Below are positions 46,102 to 56,944 of a DNA stretch of 64,000 bases, piece by piece; positions within the stretch are counted from its first letter, which is position 1; every line of letters begins with the position of its first letter. This stretch comes from a candidate division KSB1 bacterium. Its GTDB lineage: Bacteria > Zhuqueibacterota > Zhuqueibacteria > Thermofontimicrobiales > Thermofontimicrobiaceae. The notes below the pieces were generated by a model that was given only the letters and a program-made list of their open reading frames with translations, did not search any database and had not been told where the DNA came from. The stretch covers positions 1 through 64,000 of the forward strand of contig JAPDPQ010000008.1 of the NCBI GenBank assembly GCA_034506395.1, read 5' to 3'. The translations under genes were made by a program, and so were the position numbers.

Positions 46102-49100
46102 TTATCGCATGATTACCAGTTTCTCGATTTGCTCCACCTGATGTTCTCCAGAACGCGCCACCAATTTATACAAATATACGCCGTTGGCCAATTCGTTCTG
46201 GTCTTGATCCCGACCATCCCAATAAAAATGTTGAAATCCTGGTTCGAGATAATGAAATTCCAGGGTGCGGATCAATCTCCCCACCACCGTAAAGATCTTG
46301 ATGGTCACCTTTTCGGCTGGTTGGGTCAATCGAAACGTAAATTCCGTCCCATCGCGAAATGGATTTGGATAATTGACCACATTGAGCAATTTGAACTCGC
46401 TGGTCACCAAAAAGTCATCACGATGGTAGCTGAGATTGTTGCGAGCGTCTTTAACGAACACTTCCAAGCGATGTTCTCCATCCACTAAGGACGGGGTAAA
46501 ACGGACTTGGGCTCGCAGCCTTGGCTCACTCGATTGATAGATCGGAACGATCGTAAGAATTTGTTCGTTTCCAACGTAGCCCACCCTTCGATTATCTAAA
46601 AATAGATTGATCCGCGTTGTATCGTTCTGGTCAATTAGCCGGGCGTTATCATAAATTTTGACCAAAATCATCGGTTGGTTGGCGACATAGTCGCCAGGGG
46701 CCAAACGCTTTCCATCAAAAGTCACAACGATCTCTGGTTTGGAGCTATCGGGGAAAATATAAATCGGCTTTGCATAGAAATTATTGGCTTCCGATAACTC
46801 GTTGAGTTCCTTGTCGGGATCGATTTCGATCATGAACTGCGCTTTGCCCATCCAGCCGGAAGTCTCCCACTGTTGCTCGATGACGCGAAAGCTATCGATT
46901 GGGATATTGACGATAATTTGATCGTGCCCCAAGTTGGCGCGGCCGTTTTCGGGCGTCTGGAGTGAAAAACGAATTCTTACCGAATCAACAACTTTCATGC
47001 CAACATTATAGAGACTGAGGGATAATTTAAGCGTTTCACCCTCCATAAGCGTATCTGCGCTGAAGTTAACCACCTGATAATTGATGGCGGGATCTGAAAC
47101 GGGGGCATAATCGATCTTCCAGCCTTGTAATATCGGGGTATTCAGGCCCGTGGCATCCATGAAATTGGCGCGCAACTTGATTAAAGGATAGGTTCGGGAA
47201 TCGATCGCATTCAAATTTTCATGGTTGGAATTCGATAAACCACCCAAAAGCGTATCCCATTGAGACAGTTTTTGATTAAAACCGATCACATCCAAAGTGA
47301 TAGCTGAGGAGAGGGCTTCAATGACTTGATCCCATGATAAGGAATTCCAGCCGTCTGCTGGTCCAATTGGCATGGAGACCATCGATCCCCGCCGATGATA
47401 GTTGACCAGCGTATCTCGCACCGTGGCAATCCCGTGGGTGGCTGGGACATGCGCTTCGGCGACACTGCCGATGGGCGCGCCCTTGATACCAATCATTGCC
47501 CAGGAATCGCGGAATTTGACTTGGCGACAGTACTGGCTCCCTAGGCTTTCCAAAGCCAAATAGGCACGCTCAGTCATATTCAATGTCCCCTCATCCATGA
47601 TTCCGATCAAAACATAAGTTCCAGGTTCCAATCCATTAATTAAATCGGCCATGGCGTTGGCTTGGTCCTGAGAAGCGAGCGTATCAAAAGTCTTAATATA
47701 TAGCACTTGCCCACTGCCTTGATCGATGACGACCAAATTATGCCCACGGCTCGGTTGAATCATCGCAATTGAATTGACAATAATTCGGAGGTAATTTCCA
47801 TCTTCGAATCCAGCCGACACCACTTCAAAATGAAAACGCCGCTGCTGGAGACGGACGCCTCCATCGGAAATTTGAGTATTTTCGAAATCATTCTGGCTGA
47901 ACTGCTGGGGATGTTGTTGTTGCCAGATGGCAAAGCTTGAATCGTGTTGGGTGTAAAAGGAAGCAATAACCCAGTTCCCAAAATCCATCCCATCAATTGT
48001 GCGGCAACGCCAAAAATAGGTCCTTTTATCGGCGAGCGCTGGAGTTCGCCATTGGGTGACTATTTTCCCCTCAGCAATTTGAGGCGATGAAATAAGCAAG
48101 GGGCTATTGAACTGATTGCAGGTATCGACTTCAAATTGATAATACCGTTGGCTTTCATGAGATGAAGCGAATGCAGGATTATTGACTTGAAGCGCCACCT
48201 GTTGAGACGAGACGATCTGAAAATTGATTGGCTTGGAGACAGTGAGTTTAGAGGAATAAATATAAGTTGGAAAGTCGCACTGGTTATTTTGCTCATCAAA
48301 TTCGTCGATATGGTTCTCAGGGTCGAGGATGAACCGAAGCACATGCTCCCCTGCTTGATCTTTTAAATCCCAAATGACGACCAGAGAGTCTTCAAATCCC
48401 ACCGCAGGACAGCGCATCGAACTGACGATCGGTGTTAGCTCGTTGCCTCTGAGATCATAAACCGAAAAAGACACGCTATCATTTGTTGCCAATCCCCAGT
48501 TTTGGATCTTAATTTTGATAGCAACAGCAGAATCTGCCTCTGCTGGTGTTGCAGGGGTCAAACTGATATTTGATTCGTGGATCGTCAGATCGGGTTTCTC
48601 TGGCAAAGTCAAATTGGTCAGCGGATCTCCGATGAGAGTGTATTGGTGAATAACACTAGTATTATAGATCCCACCCCCATAATTTTGCCAAAGCTTAATT
48701 TTGGCGATCGTCGTAGCAGCACCCAATGCATGAATGGTATCGACCAGCGCCGCTTGAAAGAGATTTTTCAGCAAAATATTATCCTGGAAAACAAATCCCC
48801 AACCAGTAGTGCCCCAAAAAGCGATTGCTCCCTTATCTTCAGTCAGGACGAAATGCTCGGCGAAACTTGCGCCATCTGGTTCAGCAAACCGTCCCGTATG
48901 GCAGGTCATGCTGGTGATGAATGGATATTTGTCTTTGTTGTTCAATTCTTCAATATCGGGATGGTTGAACATAAGGTCCCAGGTGCGGCTGCCAGCATGG
49001 CCAATGAAATTTACCCACATCATGCCACGATTCATTGCCTCAAGTATTTCCAGCTTTTTCTCGCCCTCAAAATAACCTTCCGTGGTTTTATTAATTTGAA

Positions 49101-51972
49101 ATGCACGACAACCGGCCGGAGGCGCAGTCACATAAGTATTGATAAGAAATTTGCTCTGATCAGTGAATATTCTTTGTTCACTTTTATTGAAACCGCCCGT
49201 AATAAACAGCAAATTTTTTTTCCACGCTGCGCTCGGCGTATCCTCGTATGCGATGATTTTTTTTAATATCACTTCTCCTTCGTCGTCAGATGATACTGGG
49301 ATCCTTCCAATAAACATATCGGGCAGGACATCATCAATTCCATCAAGACAGACATACCAATTATCGCTTGCGGGATTGCCATAGGAGGGAACGTAGTTTT
49401 CGTTAGCGTCCGGCCCTGAATTTTTTTTGAAATCCCAGCTCGCATCACCGAACAAGATCACATAACTTGGGGCGGGAGCTTGCCAGTTAGTATAAGCAAA
49501 TTTAAGAAAATCTTTGATGGCTTGTGGATCGATCAAACCGAAATTAAATTCATCATAGATGTCTTCCACATCGACGACTTTGACACGCAACCCATTATGT
49601 TGGGCGCGATACTCGGCCAGGCGTTGGGCGCTGGGGAAAAACTTTCGATGTGAAATAATGATTAAATCCGCGCCATGTTGCGGTGAAATCAAATCCGTTG
49701 GCTGATCAAATTCAACGTGAGAGGGGAGCTTGGCCCCTCTCCGAGAGGCAGCCACAAATTTATGAGGAAAATTGAATGAAACATCAAAACTGGCATAAAA
49801 ATCGGATCCTGACCCTGAGACAAAAATCGTATCTTTGAGAATGGCTGCCCCGCTGCCTCTCAACCGAAACACCTCAGGCACGGTCCCAATCGTAGCACCT
49901 TTTCGGCCGATCAGAGCCCACGAATCGCGAAAACCGACTTTCCTGATAAATTGACTCCCCAAAGATTCCAGCGCTAAATAAGCAGAGGGAGTAAGCTTCT
50001 GGCTTCCCTCATCCATAATCGCAACCAGAACAATTCTGCCGAATGGCAATCGCTCGATGAAGCTGGCCATGCTATCGCTTTCTGAGGCGGAAAAATGGGT
50101 ATCATAATGACGCGTATCCAACACCAACCCTGTGACCTCATCGAGGACCACCAAATTATGACCGCGCCGCCAGCTCCCGACGATGGTCTTTGAATTGATT
50201 TGAAATTGTGCCATATTGCCATCATCGAATCCTGAAGAGACGACTTTGCAGACCAGCCGTTTTCCAGCAGCGATAAAAGGATTCGAAACGATAGTGTGAT
50301 TGGTCAGATCAAAGACGTGAATGTCGGGATCGCTAAACCCCCATAATGCAATCTTTTTGAACTGATTTTGGACATCTGACACCACAAACTCAATGGCATC
50401 GTTCTTCGCCACGAACTGTCTGGGATAATCGAGTTCGATCCAATCTAAATAAAATTGATCGATTTGAGCGCCTGTATCACCAACGGAAACCAACTCCAGC
50501 CGATTTTCATCGTCCTCAATGGAATCGAGTGTTGCCTCAAAAAGGTAATCCTCCGTGCCATTGAAATAAAAGTCACCGATTGATTTATTATTAAATAAAA
50601 CTCTGACATGATGGTTGGGGCGAACAGGATCGATGGTCGTACCGTGCAATTTGATTTTTAATCGGCTAAAGGCACCTTGCTCCGAAACATTAGGAGTTTG
50701 AATCGAAATAATTTCTCTGTCGCCAGGATAAAAAAATCTCCATACCCAGCCCTCGCCACTAACCAATTCCGAATTGATCAGCGCAATGTTGTTATCCCCT
50801 TCATGATAAAAGTTCTCCTGTTCCAGATGAACACTTTCAATGTATTCCAAAATTTCAGATGCTGCTCCAACCTCGGCAGATTTGGATGTTGTCCGCAAGC
50901 CGAAATTATCGTCCCAGGTTAGCCAATAGACATTGGTATTGGTATAAGGATCGTAAAATGCATTTTGGCCGCGATTAGGTTCCCCGTAAAATTCAATGTA
51001 ATCCTCGCGATCAAACCTACCATCTTGCTCGCCACTGATAAAAATGGGGATTTCGATACCTTTATTATAAATTTTCAATCGTTGGGGATCAAAAGAATTC
51101 AGATCAATTCCATTATTGATTAAAAAATCTCCATTGAGGCGATAAATTCCAGGTTCATCGATATGTAATTTGTAGAAAGTTGAGTGAGAGTTATACCAGC
51201 TTGTCGATTTTTTGAGCATTGGGACAACTTGAACGGAAAGGGAATTTGAGATGCGCCACTTTCGAGCAGTTGCATAATTGATCAGCAGATTTTGATATAG
51301 GTTCTCATAAGGCGTGTCAATTACCAATCTGGCTGGAGCTATTGATTTCTCGGCTGTAATTGCTGTCTGATTGAATAAAATAGCAATTTTGAGCCGTTCG
51401 ACCTTTTGCAGTTGCTGCGTAACTGGATTATACAGCAAGGGATACAATTCCACTCTGGCAACTCGCTGCTGTCGAACCGTACCGATCGAGGTAATTAAAA
51501 TATGCTCGGCGGGATAAAAGCGATTTTGCGAATAGCTCTGCTGATCCAAATAAAACTGCTCTGCGATATAGCTATCTTTTCCCTTCCTATCAATAACCAA
51601 TTGCGGAGCTGGATAGATAATTTTCCCATTAACCAGCGATGATTGGTAATCCAGAATTTGGATGGTTGGGGAACTGTTAGGTGGAATACCAATCAATACA
51701 GCAGCAAAAGGAAGCTGGGGCTTCCCAGGTTCGATTATCCATTGGTAACCATCGATCTGAGGGATCTCAAATAGCTGACCATTGGCCGAGTGTTCGATGA
51801 AGCGGAGCTCAAAAGGATTGATTTCAAATACGATCTTATCATCACTAGATTCGATGACTTTTACACTGCAATCATTGGATAGACCCGAACCATTTGTTAT
51901 TAGACAAAAGGTGAAGACGGAGAGCAGAGCAATTAAATTAGGCTTCTTCGAAGCAGTCCCAATCATATTCAT
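46102..51972 (-). CDS. Secreted C25-family cysteine protease with two ILEI-like domains and CARDB
   Basis: 1956 residues with an N-terminal signal (about 15-30). An N-terminal beta-rich region is followed by an ILEI/FAM3-like domain (about 570-716), a gingipain-type C25 domain (about 762-1125; H992 in GHAG and C1024 in MTCHTG), a CARDB domain (about 1126-1230), a second ILEI-like domain (about 1377-1522), a further CARDB-like segment (about 1590-1700), and a type A sorting/FlgD-like domain (from about 1868, NYPNPFRDG). The two ILEI copies share GHNLVV, DEG, AYLALESLGSQ and the RDSWA-IG-KGA pattern. C25 members include gingipains and the type IX sortase PorU; the extra domains make it unlike either. 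It should act outside the cell. The product may process surface proteins, but no substrate is known. Confidence 0.88.
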   Translation of the reverse strand: MNMIGTASKKPNLIALLSVFTFCLITNGSGLSNDCSVKVIESSDDKIVFEINPFELRFIEHSANGQLFEIPQIDGYQWIIEPGKPQLPFAAVLIGIPPNSSPTIQILDYQSSLVNGKIIYPAPQLVIDRKGKDSYIAEQFYLDQQSYSQNRFYPAEHILITSIGTVRQQRVARVELYPLLYNPVTQQLQKVERLKIAILFNQTAITAEKSIAPARLVIDTPYENLYQNLLINYATARKWRISNSLSVQVVPMLKKSTSWYNSHSTFYKLHIDEPGIYRLNGDFLINNGIDLNSFDPQRLKIYNKGIEIPIFISGEQDGRFDREDYIEFYGEPNRGQNAFYDPYTNTNVYWLTWDDNFGLRTTSKSAEVGAASEILEYIESVHLEQENFYHEGDNNIALINSELVSGEGWVWRFFYPGDREIISIQTPNVSEQGAFSRLKIKLHGTTIDPVRPNHHVRVLFNNKSIGDFYFNGTEDYLFEATLDSIEDDENRLELVSVGDTGAQIDQFYLDWIELDYPRQFVAKNDAIEFVVSDVQNQFKKIALWGFSDPDIHVFDLTNHTIVSNPFIAAGKRLVCKVVSSGFDDGNMAQFQINSKTIVGSWRRGHNLVVLDEVTGLVLDTRHYDTHFSASESDSMASFIERLPFGRIVLVAIMDEGSQKLTPSAYLALESLGSQFIRKVGFRDSWALIGRKGATIGTVPEVFRLRGSGAAILKDTIFVSGSGSDFYASFDVSFNFPHKFVAASRRGAKLPSHVEFDQPTDLISPQHGADLIIISHRKFFPSAQRLAEYRAQHNGLRVKVVDVEDIYDEFNFGLIDPQAIKDFLKFAYTNWQAPAPSYVILFGDASWDFKKNSGPDANENYVPSYGNPASDNWYVCLDGIDDVLPDMFIGRIPVSSDDEGEVILKKIIAYEDTPSAAWKKNLLFITGGFNKSEQRIFTDQSKFLINTYVTAPPAGCRAFQINKTTEGYFEGEKKLEILEAMNRGMMWVNFIGHAGSRTWDLMFNHPDIEELNNKDKYPFITSMTCHTGRFAEPDGASFAEHFVLTEDKGAIAFWGTTGWGFVFQDNILLKNLFQAALVDTIHALGAATTIAKIKLWQNYGGGIYNTSVIHQYTLIGDPLTNLTLPEKPDLTIHESNISLTPATPAEADSAVAIKIKIQNWGLATNDSVSFSVYDLRGNELTPIVSSMRCPAVGFEDSLVVIWDLKDQAGEHVLRFILDPENHIDEFDEQNNQCDFPTYIYSSKLTVSKPINFQIVSSQQVALQVNNPAFASSHESQRYYQFEVDTCNQFNSPLLISSPQIAEGKIVTQWRTPALADKRTYFWRCRTIDGMDFGNWVIASFYTQHDSSFAIWQQQHPQQFSQNDFENTQISDGGVRLQQRRFHFEVVSAGFEDGNYLRIIVNSIAMIQPSRGHNLVVIDQGSGQVLYIKTFDTLASQDQANAMADLINGLEPGTYVLIGIMDEGTLNMTERAYLALESLGSQYCRQVKFRDSWAMIGIKGAPIGSVAEAHVPATHGIATVRDTLVNYHRRGSMVSMPIGPADGWNSLSWDQVIEALSSAITLDVIGFNQKLSQWDTLLGGLSNSNHENLNAIDSRTYPLIKLRANFMDATGLNTPILQGWKIDYAPVSDPAINYQVVNFSADTLMEGETLKLSLSLYNVGMKVVDSVRIRFSLQTPENGRANLGHDQIIVNIPIDSFRVIEQQWETSGWMGKAQFMIEIDPDKELNELSEANNFYAKPIYIFPDSSKPEIVVTFDGKRLAPGDYVANQPMILVKIYDNARLIDQNDTTRINLFLDNRRVGYVGNEQILTIVPIYQSSEPRLRAQVRFTPSLVDGEHRLEVFVKDARNNLSYHRDDFLVTSEFKLLNVVNYPNPFRDGTEFTFRLTQPAEKVTIKIFTVVGRLIRTLEFHYLEPGFQHFYWDGRDQDQNELANGVYLYKLVARSGEHQVEQIEKLVIMR

Positions 51973-52091
51973 AAAAAATAATGTTCCGAAATAAAAAGAG
52001 CGCCTTGAAACATGGCACTTGGTGGCTGCAAAAATGCCGCGCGCAAAAGCGGAGACATTTTAGCTTGACCGTTTTTGATGAAAGGACGAAA

Positions 52092-53147
52092 TTAACGTTT
52101 ATCTCCCCCTAAAAAAAAATATTGAACAAACCCGAGTTTTTTTAGCCCGATCAAGATTGTGAGGAAAACGAACAATAGTAGCAATAAGCTATACTGGCTA
52201 TGGGCCGTATAAATGACAAATGCGATTGCACCCCATGAGTAACTAACGCCATTCATGAGCAAAACAACTTGTTTATGGCTCAACCCCAAATTAAGCAACC
52301 GATGATGCGTATGTTCGCGATCCGCGACGAACGGATGAACGCCTTTTCTCAAACGACGGATAAATGCCAGAAGAGTATCGGTGATTGGAATACCGAGTAC
52401 GATAATGGGAATGAGCATCGCTACCGCCGAACCGTTCCGAAAAGTGCCGTTGATGGAAAAACAAGCCAGCATGAATCCGATAAATAGGCTGCCCGAATCG
52501 CCCAGAAAAATTTTAGCTGGGTTGAAATTGAAAAACAGAAATGCCAACAAAGCGCCAGCCAAAATCGCTGCGGGAAACGCCGAAGCAATATTGCCGAACC
52601 ACAATGAGATTGCAATGATAACGGCGGTGGCCCCCAGGCTGATCCCCGCTGCCAGACCGTCCAGCCCATCAATTAAATTAATAGCATTGGTAATACCGAC
52701 AATCCATAATAAAGTAAACGGCACGCTAAAGATGCCAAGCGATATAATGCCACCCAATGGATTTATGATGACTGAGATCTTATAACCTGATACAATAACA
52801 ATAAACGCCGCAATGACCTGCAATACCAATTTCTGATAATAGTGGATTCCCTTGATATCATCATAAATGCCAACGATCAAAATTAGCGAACCGCCGATCA
52901 GAAAAATAATGCCTTCCCGGACCAGCGTTTCAAATTGTTGACCAGCAGTTAGAAGGATCAGGATAAAACCTGCCAAATATGCAACAAAAATGCCTATGCC
53001 CCCCAGCTTCGGAATACTATCCTGATGTACGGTACGATGGTTAGGCCGCGCGCAAACCTCATACTTCAGGGCAATTTTTCTGATCAATGGTGTCATGATA
53101 ATGGCAATGATAAATGCCACTATCGCCGTGCTAAGAAGTAGAATCAT
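52092..53147 (-). CDS. wecA: WecA/TagO-type undecaprenyl-phosphate sugar-1-phosphate transferase
   Basis: Integral membrane enzyme that loads HexNAc-1-P from UDP-HexNAc onto undecaprenyl phosphate, starting a polysaccharide. About 351 residues with some eleven hydrophobic segments. Conserved loops are VGIYDDIKG, NLIDGLDGLAAG, FLGDSGSLF and the HPFVADREHTHHRLL signature. The ATG at 53147 has AGGAG eight bases upstream; a GTG at 53174 is a possible earlier start. It is downstream of the glycosyltransferases, as the last gene of the polysaccharide run before the C25 protease. Confidence 0.93.
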   Translation of the reverse strand: MILLLSTAIVAFIIAIIMTPLIRKIALKYEVCARPNHRTVHQDSIPKLGGIGIFVAYLAGFILILLTAGQQFETLVREGIIFLIGGSLILIVGIYDDIKGIHYYQKLVLQVIAAFIVIVSGYKISVIINPLGGIISLGIFSVPFTLLWIVGITNAINLIDGLDGLAAGISLGATAVIIAISLWFGNIASAFPAAILAGALLAFLFFNFNPAKIFLGDSGSLFIGFMLACFSINGTFRNGSAVAMLIPIIVLGIPITDTLLAFIRRLRKGVHPFVADREHTHHRLLNLGLSHKQVVLLMNGVSYSWGAIAFVIYTAHSQYSLLLLLFVFLTILIGLKKLGFVQYFFLGGDKR

Positions 53148-53223
53148 GATCAGCTCCTGAATTGATTGGTTCACTGAATCTCCAACAATTAACAGCGTAA
53201 TAATATATAAAAATTATTTTGAT

Positions 53224-54366
53224 TTAAACAGTAAAAAAATGATCATAAATATTTTTTATTTGTTCCACGTGTAGCTTAATATCAAATTTCTCTTCCACTC
53301 GCTTTCTGGCGAGCGTTCCCATTCGTTCTGCTAATTTTTTATCTTCTAATAGCTTGATAACACAATCAGCCACGCACTCAGGACTATTTGGCGGTACGAG
53401 AAATCCTGTCACCCCATTGAGTACCAATTCATTGTTTCCTTTAATGTCGGTTGCGATAACCGGCTTTGCGGCAGCCATCGCTTCTAGAATTGATAATGAT
53501 AAGCCTTCCCATAAAGAAGTTTGGACAAAAACATCCAATATTTTCAGTATCTCAGGCACATCGGTTCGCCAGCCGAGAAAATAGAGATGATCTCGAATTC
53601 CTAATTTTTCCGCCATGGCTTCTAATGAAGCTCTTAAATGCCCATCTCCTACGATTAGAAAAATGACATTGGATATTTTTTTTAATATAAATGGTATCGC
53701 TGAAATAAAAACATCTGGAGCTTTTTGCTCCCATAAGCGGCCAACAAAGCCGACGATAAAATGGTTAATTTTCAAGTTCAAGCTATTTTTTTTATGATGT
53801 ATGTTTATTTGAGTATCTATTTCCTCCAAACAAATTCCATTATAAATCTTCGTCATTTTTCGTTCAATCACAAGCTTCTTAGATTTGGCATACTGAAAAT
53901 CAATATCGTTGAGCAGAATTAATTTATCGGTAGCCAACCCTGCGATTTTTTCAAGGAACTGAAAGAGCAAGATGCTAAATTTTGAAGAGAACTGATGAAA
54001 CGCAAAACCATGAACAGTATGAATCACAACTGGGACCTTAGCCACCTTTGCTGCGATTCGGCCTAAAAAGCCTGGCTTAGATGAATGAGTATGGACAATA
54101 TCAAATTTGAATTTCTTGAAAATGGCAATAAGCTTCAGAAATGCAATAGTATCAAAAAAGGGGTTGATCTGTCTCTTTAGCTCAGGAAGAAGAATAACAG
54201 GAATTCCATTTTCCCTAAGAATAGCCGTCAGTTCCCCTTCACCACAGCAGATTACCTTAATGTCGTAGGTATTCCGATCCAGGCGGATCAAAAAGTCAAC
54301 CATGATTTTTTGGACGCCGCTTAGAATCGGCAAAAGCTGAATATGTACTAACCTAATTTTTCTCAA
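53224..54366 (-). CDS. Glycosyltransferase family 4
   Basis: GT-B fold retaining glycosyltransferase, 380 residues. The N-half has VHIQLLPILSGVQK and HTHSSKPGFLGR; the C-half has VGRLWEQKAPD, IVGDG and the EX7E motif EGLSLSILEAMAAAKPVIA. It adds a sugar to the growing lipid-linked oligosaccharide on the cytoplasmic face. The start is a TTG at 54366, 15 bases after the preceding gene. Donor and acceptor are unknown. Confidence 0.9.
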   Translation of the reverse strand: MRKIRLVHIQLLPILSGVQKIMVDFLIRLDRNTYDIKVICCGEGELTAILRENGIPVILLPELKRQINPFFDTIAFLKLIAIFKKFKFDIVHTHSSKPGFLGRIAAKVAKVPVVIHTVHGFAFHQFSSKFSILLFQFLEKIAGLATDKLILLNDIDFQYAKSKKLVIERKMTKIYNGICLEEIDTQINIHHKKNSLNLKINHFIVGFVGRLWEQKAPDVFISAIPFILKKISNVIFLIVGDGHLRASLEAMAEKLGIRDHLYFLGWRTDVPEILKILDVFVQTSLWEGLSLSILEAMAAAKPVIATDIKGNNELVLNGVTGFLVPPNSPECVADCVIKLLEDKKLAERMGTLARKRVEEKFDIKLHVEQIKNIYDHFFTV

Positions 54367-54381
54367 CTGGAAGCTCTACTG

Positions 54382-55512
54382 CTAATTATTGTATGCTGCT
54401 TCATAAACAGCCAGTGTCTGTTCTGCTGCCTTTAACCAGCTAAAATGCCTTTTTCTTTCGAGTCCTTTGAGAATTAAGCTGTCTTTAAGCGTTTTATCTT
54501 CAACAATTCTGTTCATTGCTTCAGAGATTGCATTCACATCGTACGGGTTAACCTTAATCGCAGCATCCCCAGCAATCTCATTGGTGGCAGATAAATTGGA
54601 TGTTATCACAGCCGTTCTGCAGGACATTGCTTCTAAAATGGGCAATCCAAATCCCTCATAAAGGGAAACAAATAGCAAAGCCTCTGCATTTTGATATAAC
54701 CGAACCAATTTATTAGTCTCCACATAACCATAAAAGAGCACATCATCTTTCAAATTTAACTGGTCCACTATTTTTTGGGGCTCCAAATAGGACGAATACG
54801 GTTTGCCAGTGATGATAAGTTTATAACCCTTATGTTGCTCTCTAAAAAGGTTGAAAGCTTGGATGGTTCGAACCAAATTTTTGTGTGGTCGTGTTTCAGC
54901 AACGCAAAGGAAATATTTGAATTCCTTCTCCGGCTCATGAGGATATTTCATTGTTGAATTTGTCAAATTATCACTATCAAAAATATCTTCGCATGCCTCA
55001 TAGACAACATTGATTTTGTTCGGAACAACTTGAAAATGATTCAGCAAGTCTTTTTTGGTGCTTTCTGATACCGCAATTATTTTTTTTGCTTTTTTGAGCC
55101 CCCAAAGTATATTCAATTTTGTATAAGATCTCTTGATCCATTTGTGTTTTAAATATGCGTCATTCAATAGCAAATAAGTCAGATCGTGTACTGTAAAAAT
55201 AGACTTGATTGGATGAAATAATGGAATATCCCAATTTGGATAATGATATATATCTGGATTTTCTTTTATCAGCTCGATTGGCAATAATGCGTGTTGCACG
55301 ATCGATACTGGAGGTATATTCAAAATTTTTTTTATTAGATTCTTTTGCTCTAACAAGTGAATTGGATGATCTTTGCGCAATGAGCTTCCTATAAAAATTA
55401 AATATGAATTTTCTTGATCTATGGATAGCAATGACTTTATCAAATTATAAGTGTAATTACCCAAACCAGTCTGATGATTGATTATCACTCGCGCATCAAT
55501 GCAAATTTTCAT
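54382..55512 (-). CDS. Glycosyltransferase family 4
   Basis: Second GT-B transferase, 376 residues, with GLGNYTYNLIKSLL at the N-terminus, FTVHDLTYL, IIAVSESTKKDLL, and EGFGLPILEAMSC as the EX7E motif. Close to mannosyl- or rhamnosyltransferases of the WbaZ/MtfB kind by its general pattern, though the sugar is not certain. It overlaps the end of the polymerase gene by 17 bases. Confidence 0.9.
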   Translation of the reverse strand: MKICIDARVIINHQTGLGNYTYNLIKSLLSIDQENSYLIFIGSSLRKDHPIHLLEQKNLIKKILNIPPVSIVQHALLPIELIKENPDIYHYPNWDIPLFHPIKSIFTVHDLTYLLLNDAYLKHKWIKRSYTKLNILWGLKKAKKIIAVSESTKKDLLNHFQVVPNKINVVYEACEDIFDSDNLTNSTMKYPHEPEKEFKYFLCVAETRPHKNLVRTIQAFNLFREQHKGYKLIITGKPYSSYLEPQKIVDQLNLKDDVLFYGYVETNKLVRLYQNAEALLFVSLYEGFGLPILEAMSCRTAVITSNLSATNEIAGDAAIKVNPYDVNAISEAMNRIVEDKTLKDSLILKGLERKRHFSWLKAAEQTLAVYEAAYNN

Positions 55513-56944
55513 AATGTGTACTTATCTCAATTAAACCTTTATCGGAAAAAGCATAACGATTCTGTTGTACCGTGACATAATTTAGAGCTAATAGTAAAAA
55601 AAAGAGCTTAAAAATTAAAAAGGAGGTCACTACCGCGAAATCACCTCTTAGTTCACTATAAATGAATGGCAACAATGTCGCATATATGATTAAAAAATTT
55701 TTATTGCCTTGGCAGAATTGAAGCTTTTCATATAGCGCCCTACTCATCACGCCAAATACAAAAAATCCCAAAATTATTCCAACGATATGAAAATTTAAAT
55801 ATAATTCTCCAATTAACGAAGGAGCAACCGTCACATGGGCTTGAAAGTGTTTGGGGTATAAATGTTTGGTAACAATCAGTCCAGCACCCTGTGGCTTTTC
55901 GTCCCATATCCTCGATGGGATCGGTTTGAAAAATAAATTCAAAAAGGTTTTTCCGAGTTGATAATCTAAACCATCTGGTGTGTGTTTTAAAATATCTTTT
56001 ACTCGGATCAATTGATCAAAATCCGCCATTGCCGTGTGATATACGGCCTCCAATCCGATTTTTGCATTGAATCCTAAACGTTTGATTGATATATTATGTT
56101 TGCTAAATTCTCTGTACTGACCATAGATGCTCAGAAATAAAATAAAAGCCACAGCAAAAAGCACTAAAGATTTCAAAGTTAAATTCTTTTTTTCATAATG
56201 ATAAATGGCTAATAAGGAGATGACCAACGAAATGAGATGTCCGCGCTCACCGAGGGAAAAAAACAAAAATAGCACCAGTGCTAAAAAGAGGCTAAAAGCA
56301 AAAGCATTTTTTTTTAATTCTAAAACATAACTAAACCACAATAGCAATGGCACCTCAATGAGCAGAACCGCCATGAAAAACAAGGCAGATCCAGAAGTTA
56401 TTTTTACCATGGCGGCATGGATGTTTTGAAAGTAAAATGAAAAACCTCCTGACAATTTGATGATGACCAAAAACGATATAATGCTTATAATAGAATAGAA
56501 ACTTAGGATATGCTGAAATTTTTTAAATGACCAAATGGGCTTAATGATTTGCCTCTTCTTGGTTAGAAGCTGCCAGGCTTTTGTAAAATAGCCTATTTGA
56601 AAGAAGTGCAACCCAATAATTGCATAGATTAAGGCTTTAATATAAAATTGATGATCTTCCAGAAAAAGGATCCGCCTAAACACTAGGATATCTACCGCTT
56701 TTATCCCAAATAGCAAAGTATAAGAGAAAGAAAAAATAGCGAAAGGAGATAACGGATCGATTTTACCCCGTTTGATCTGTTCAATGACCAATGGTACAAG
56801 CGATAAAACTAATAAATAATTGATCAAAACTTTGGAAAAAAATAATTCGTTATTCAAAGAAACGATTAAAAAAGCAGTTTCTAGTACGATAAAAGTCAAG
56901 GACCATTTTAAAAATCGCTTGTATTTGATTAATTTTTCATTCAT
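55496..56944 (-). CDS. Wzy-like oligosaccharide repeat-unit polymerase
   Basis: 482 residues with about twelve hydrophobic segments and a large loop near 300-350 (GLEAVYHTAMADFDQL, PSRIWDEKPQGAGL). This topology and the position between glycosyltransferase genes fit a Wzy polymerase, and the sequence around ERGHLISLVISLLA is common in O-antigen polymerases. Sequence is weakly conserved in the family, so the call rests mainly on topology and context. It overlaps its upstream neighbour by four bases (ATGA). Confidence 0.8.
   Translation of the reverse strand: MNEKLIKYKRFLKWSLTFIVLETAFLIVSLNNELFFSKVLINYLLVLSLVPLVIEQIKRGKIDPLSPFAIFSFSYTLLFGIKAVDILVFRRILFLEDHQFYIKALIYAIIGLHFFQIGYFTKAWQLLTKKRQIIKPIWSFKKFQHILSFYSIISIISFLVIIKLSGGFSFYFQNIHAAMVKITSGSALFFMAVLLIEVPLLLWFSYVLELKKNAFAFSLFLALVLFLFFSLGERGHLISLVISLLAIYHYEKKNLTLKSLVLFAVAFILFLSIYGQYREFSKHNISIKRLGFNAKIGLEAVYHTAMADFDQLIRVKDILKHTPDGLDYQLGKTFLNLFFKPIPSRIWDEKPQGAGLIVTKHLYPKHFQAHVTVAPSLIGELYLNFHIVGIILGFFVFGVMSRALYEKLQFCQGNKNFLIIYATLLPFIYSELRGDFAVVTSFLIFKLFFLLLALNYVTVQQNRYAFSDKGLIEISTHYENLH

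Noticed and set aside
48577..49266. A 229-codon plus-strand open frame opposite the C25 protease
   Set aside because: Antisense to the catalytic domain with its conserved His and Cys; no domain, no ribosome site of note.
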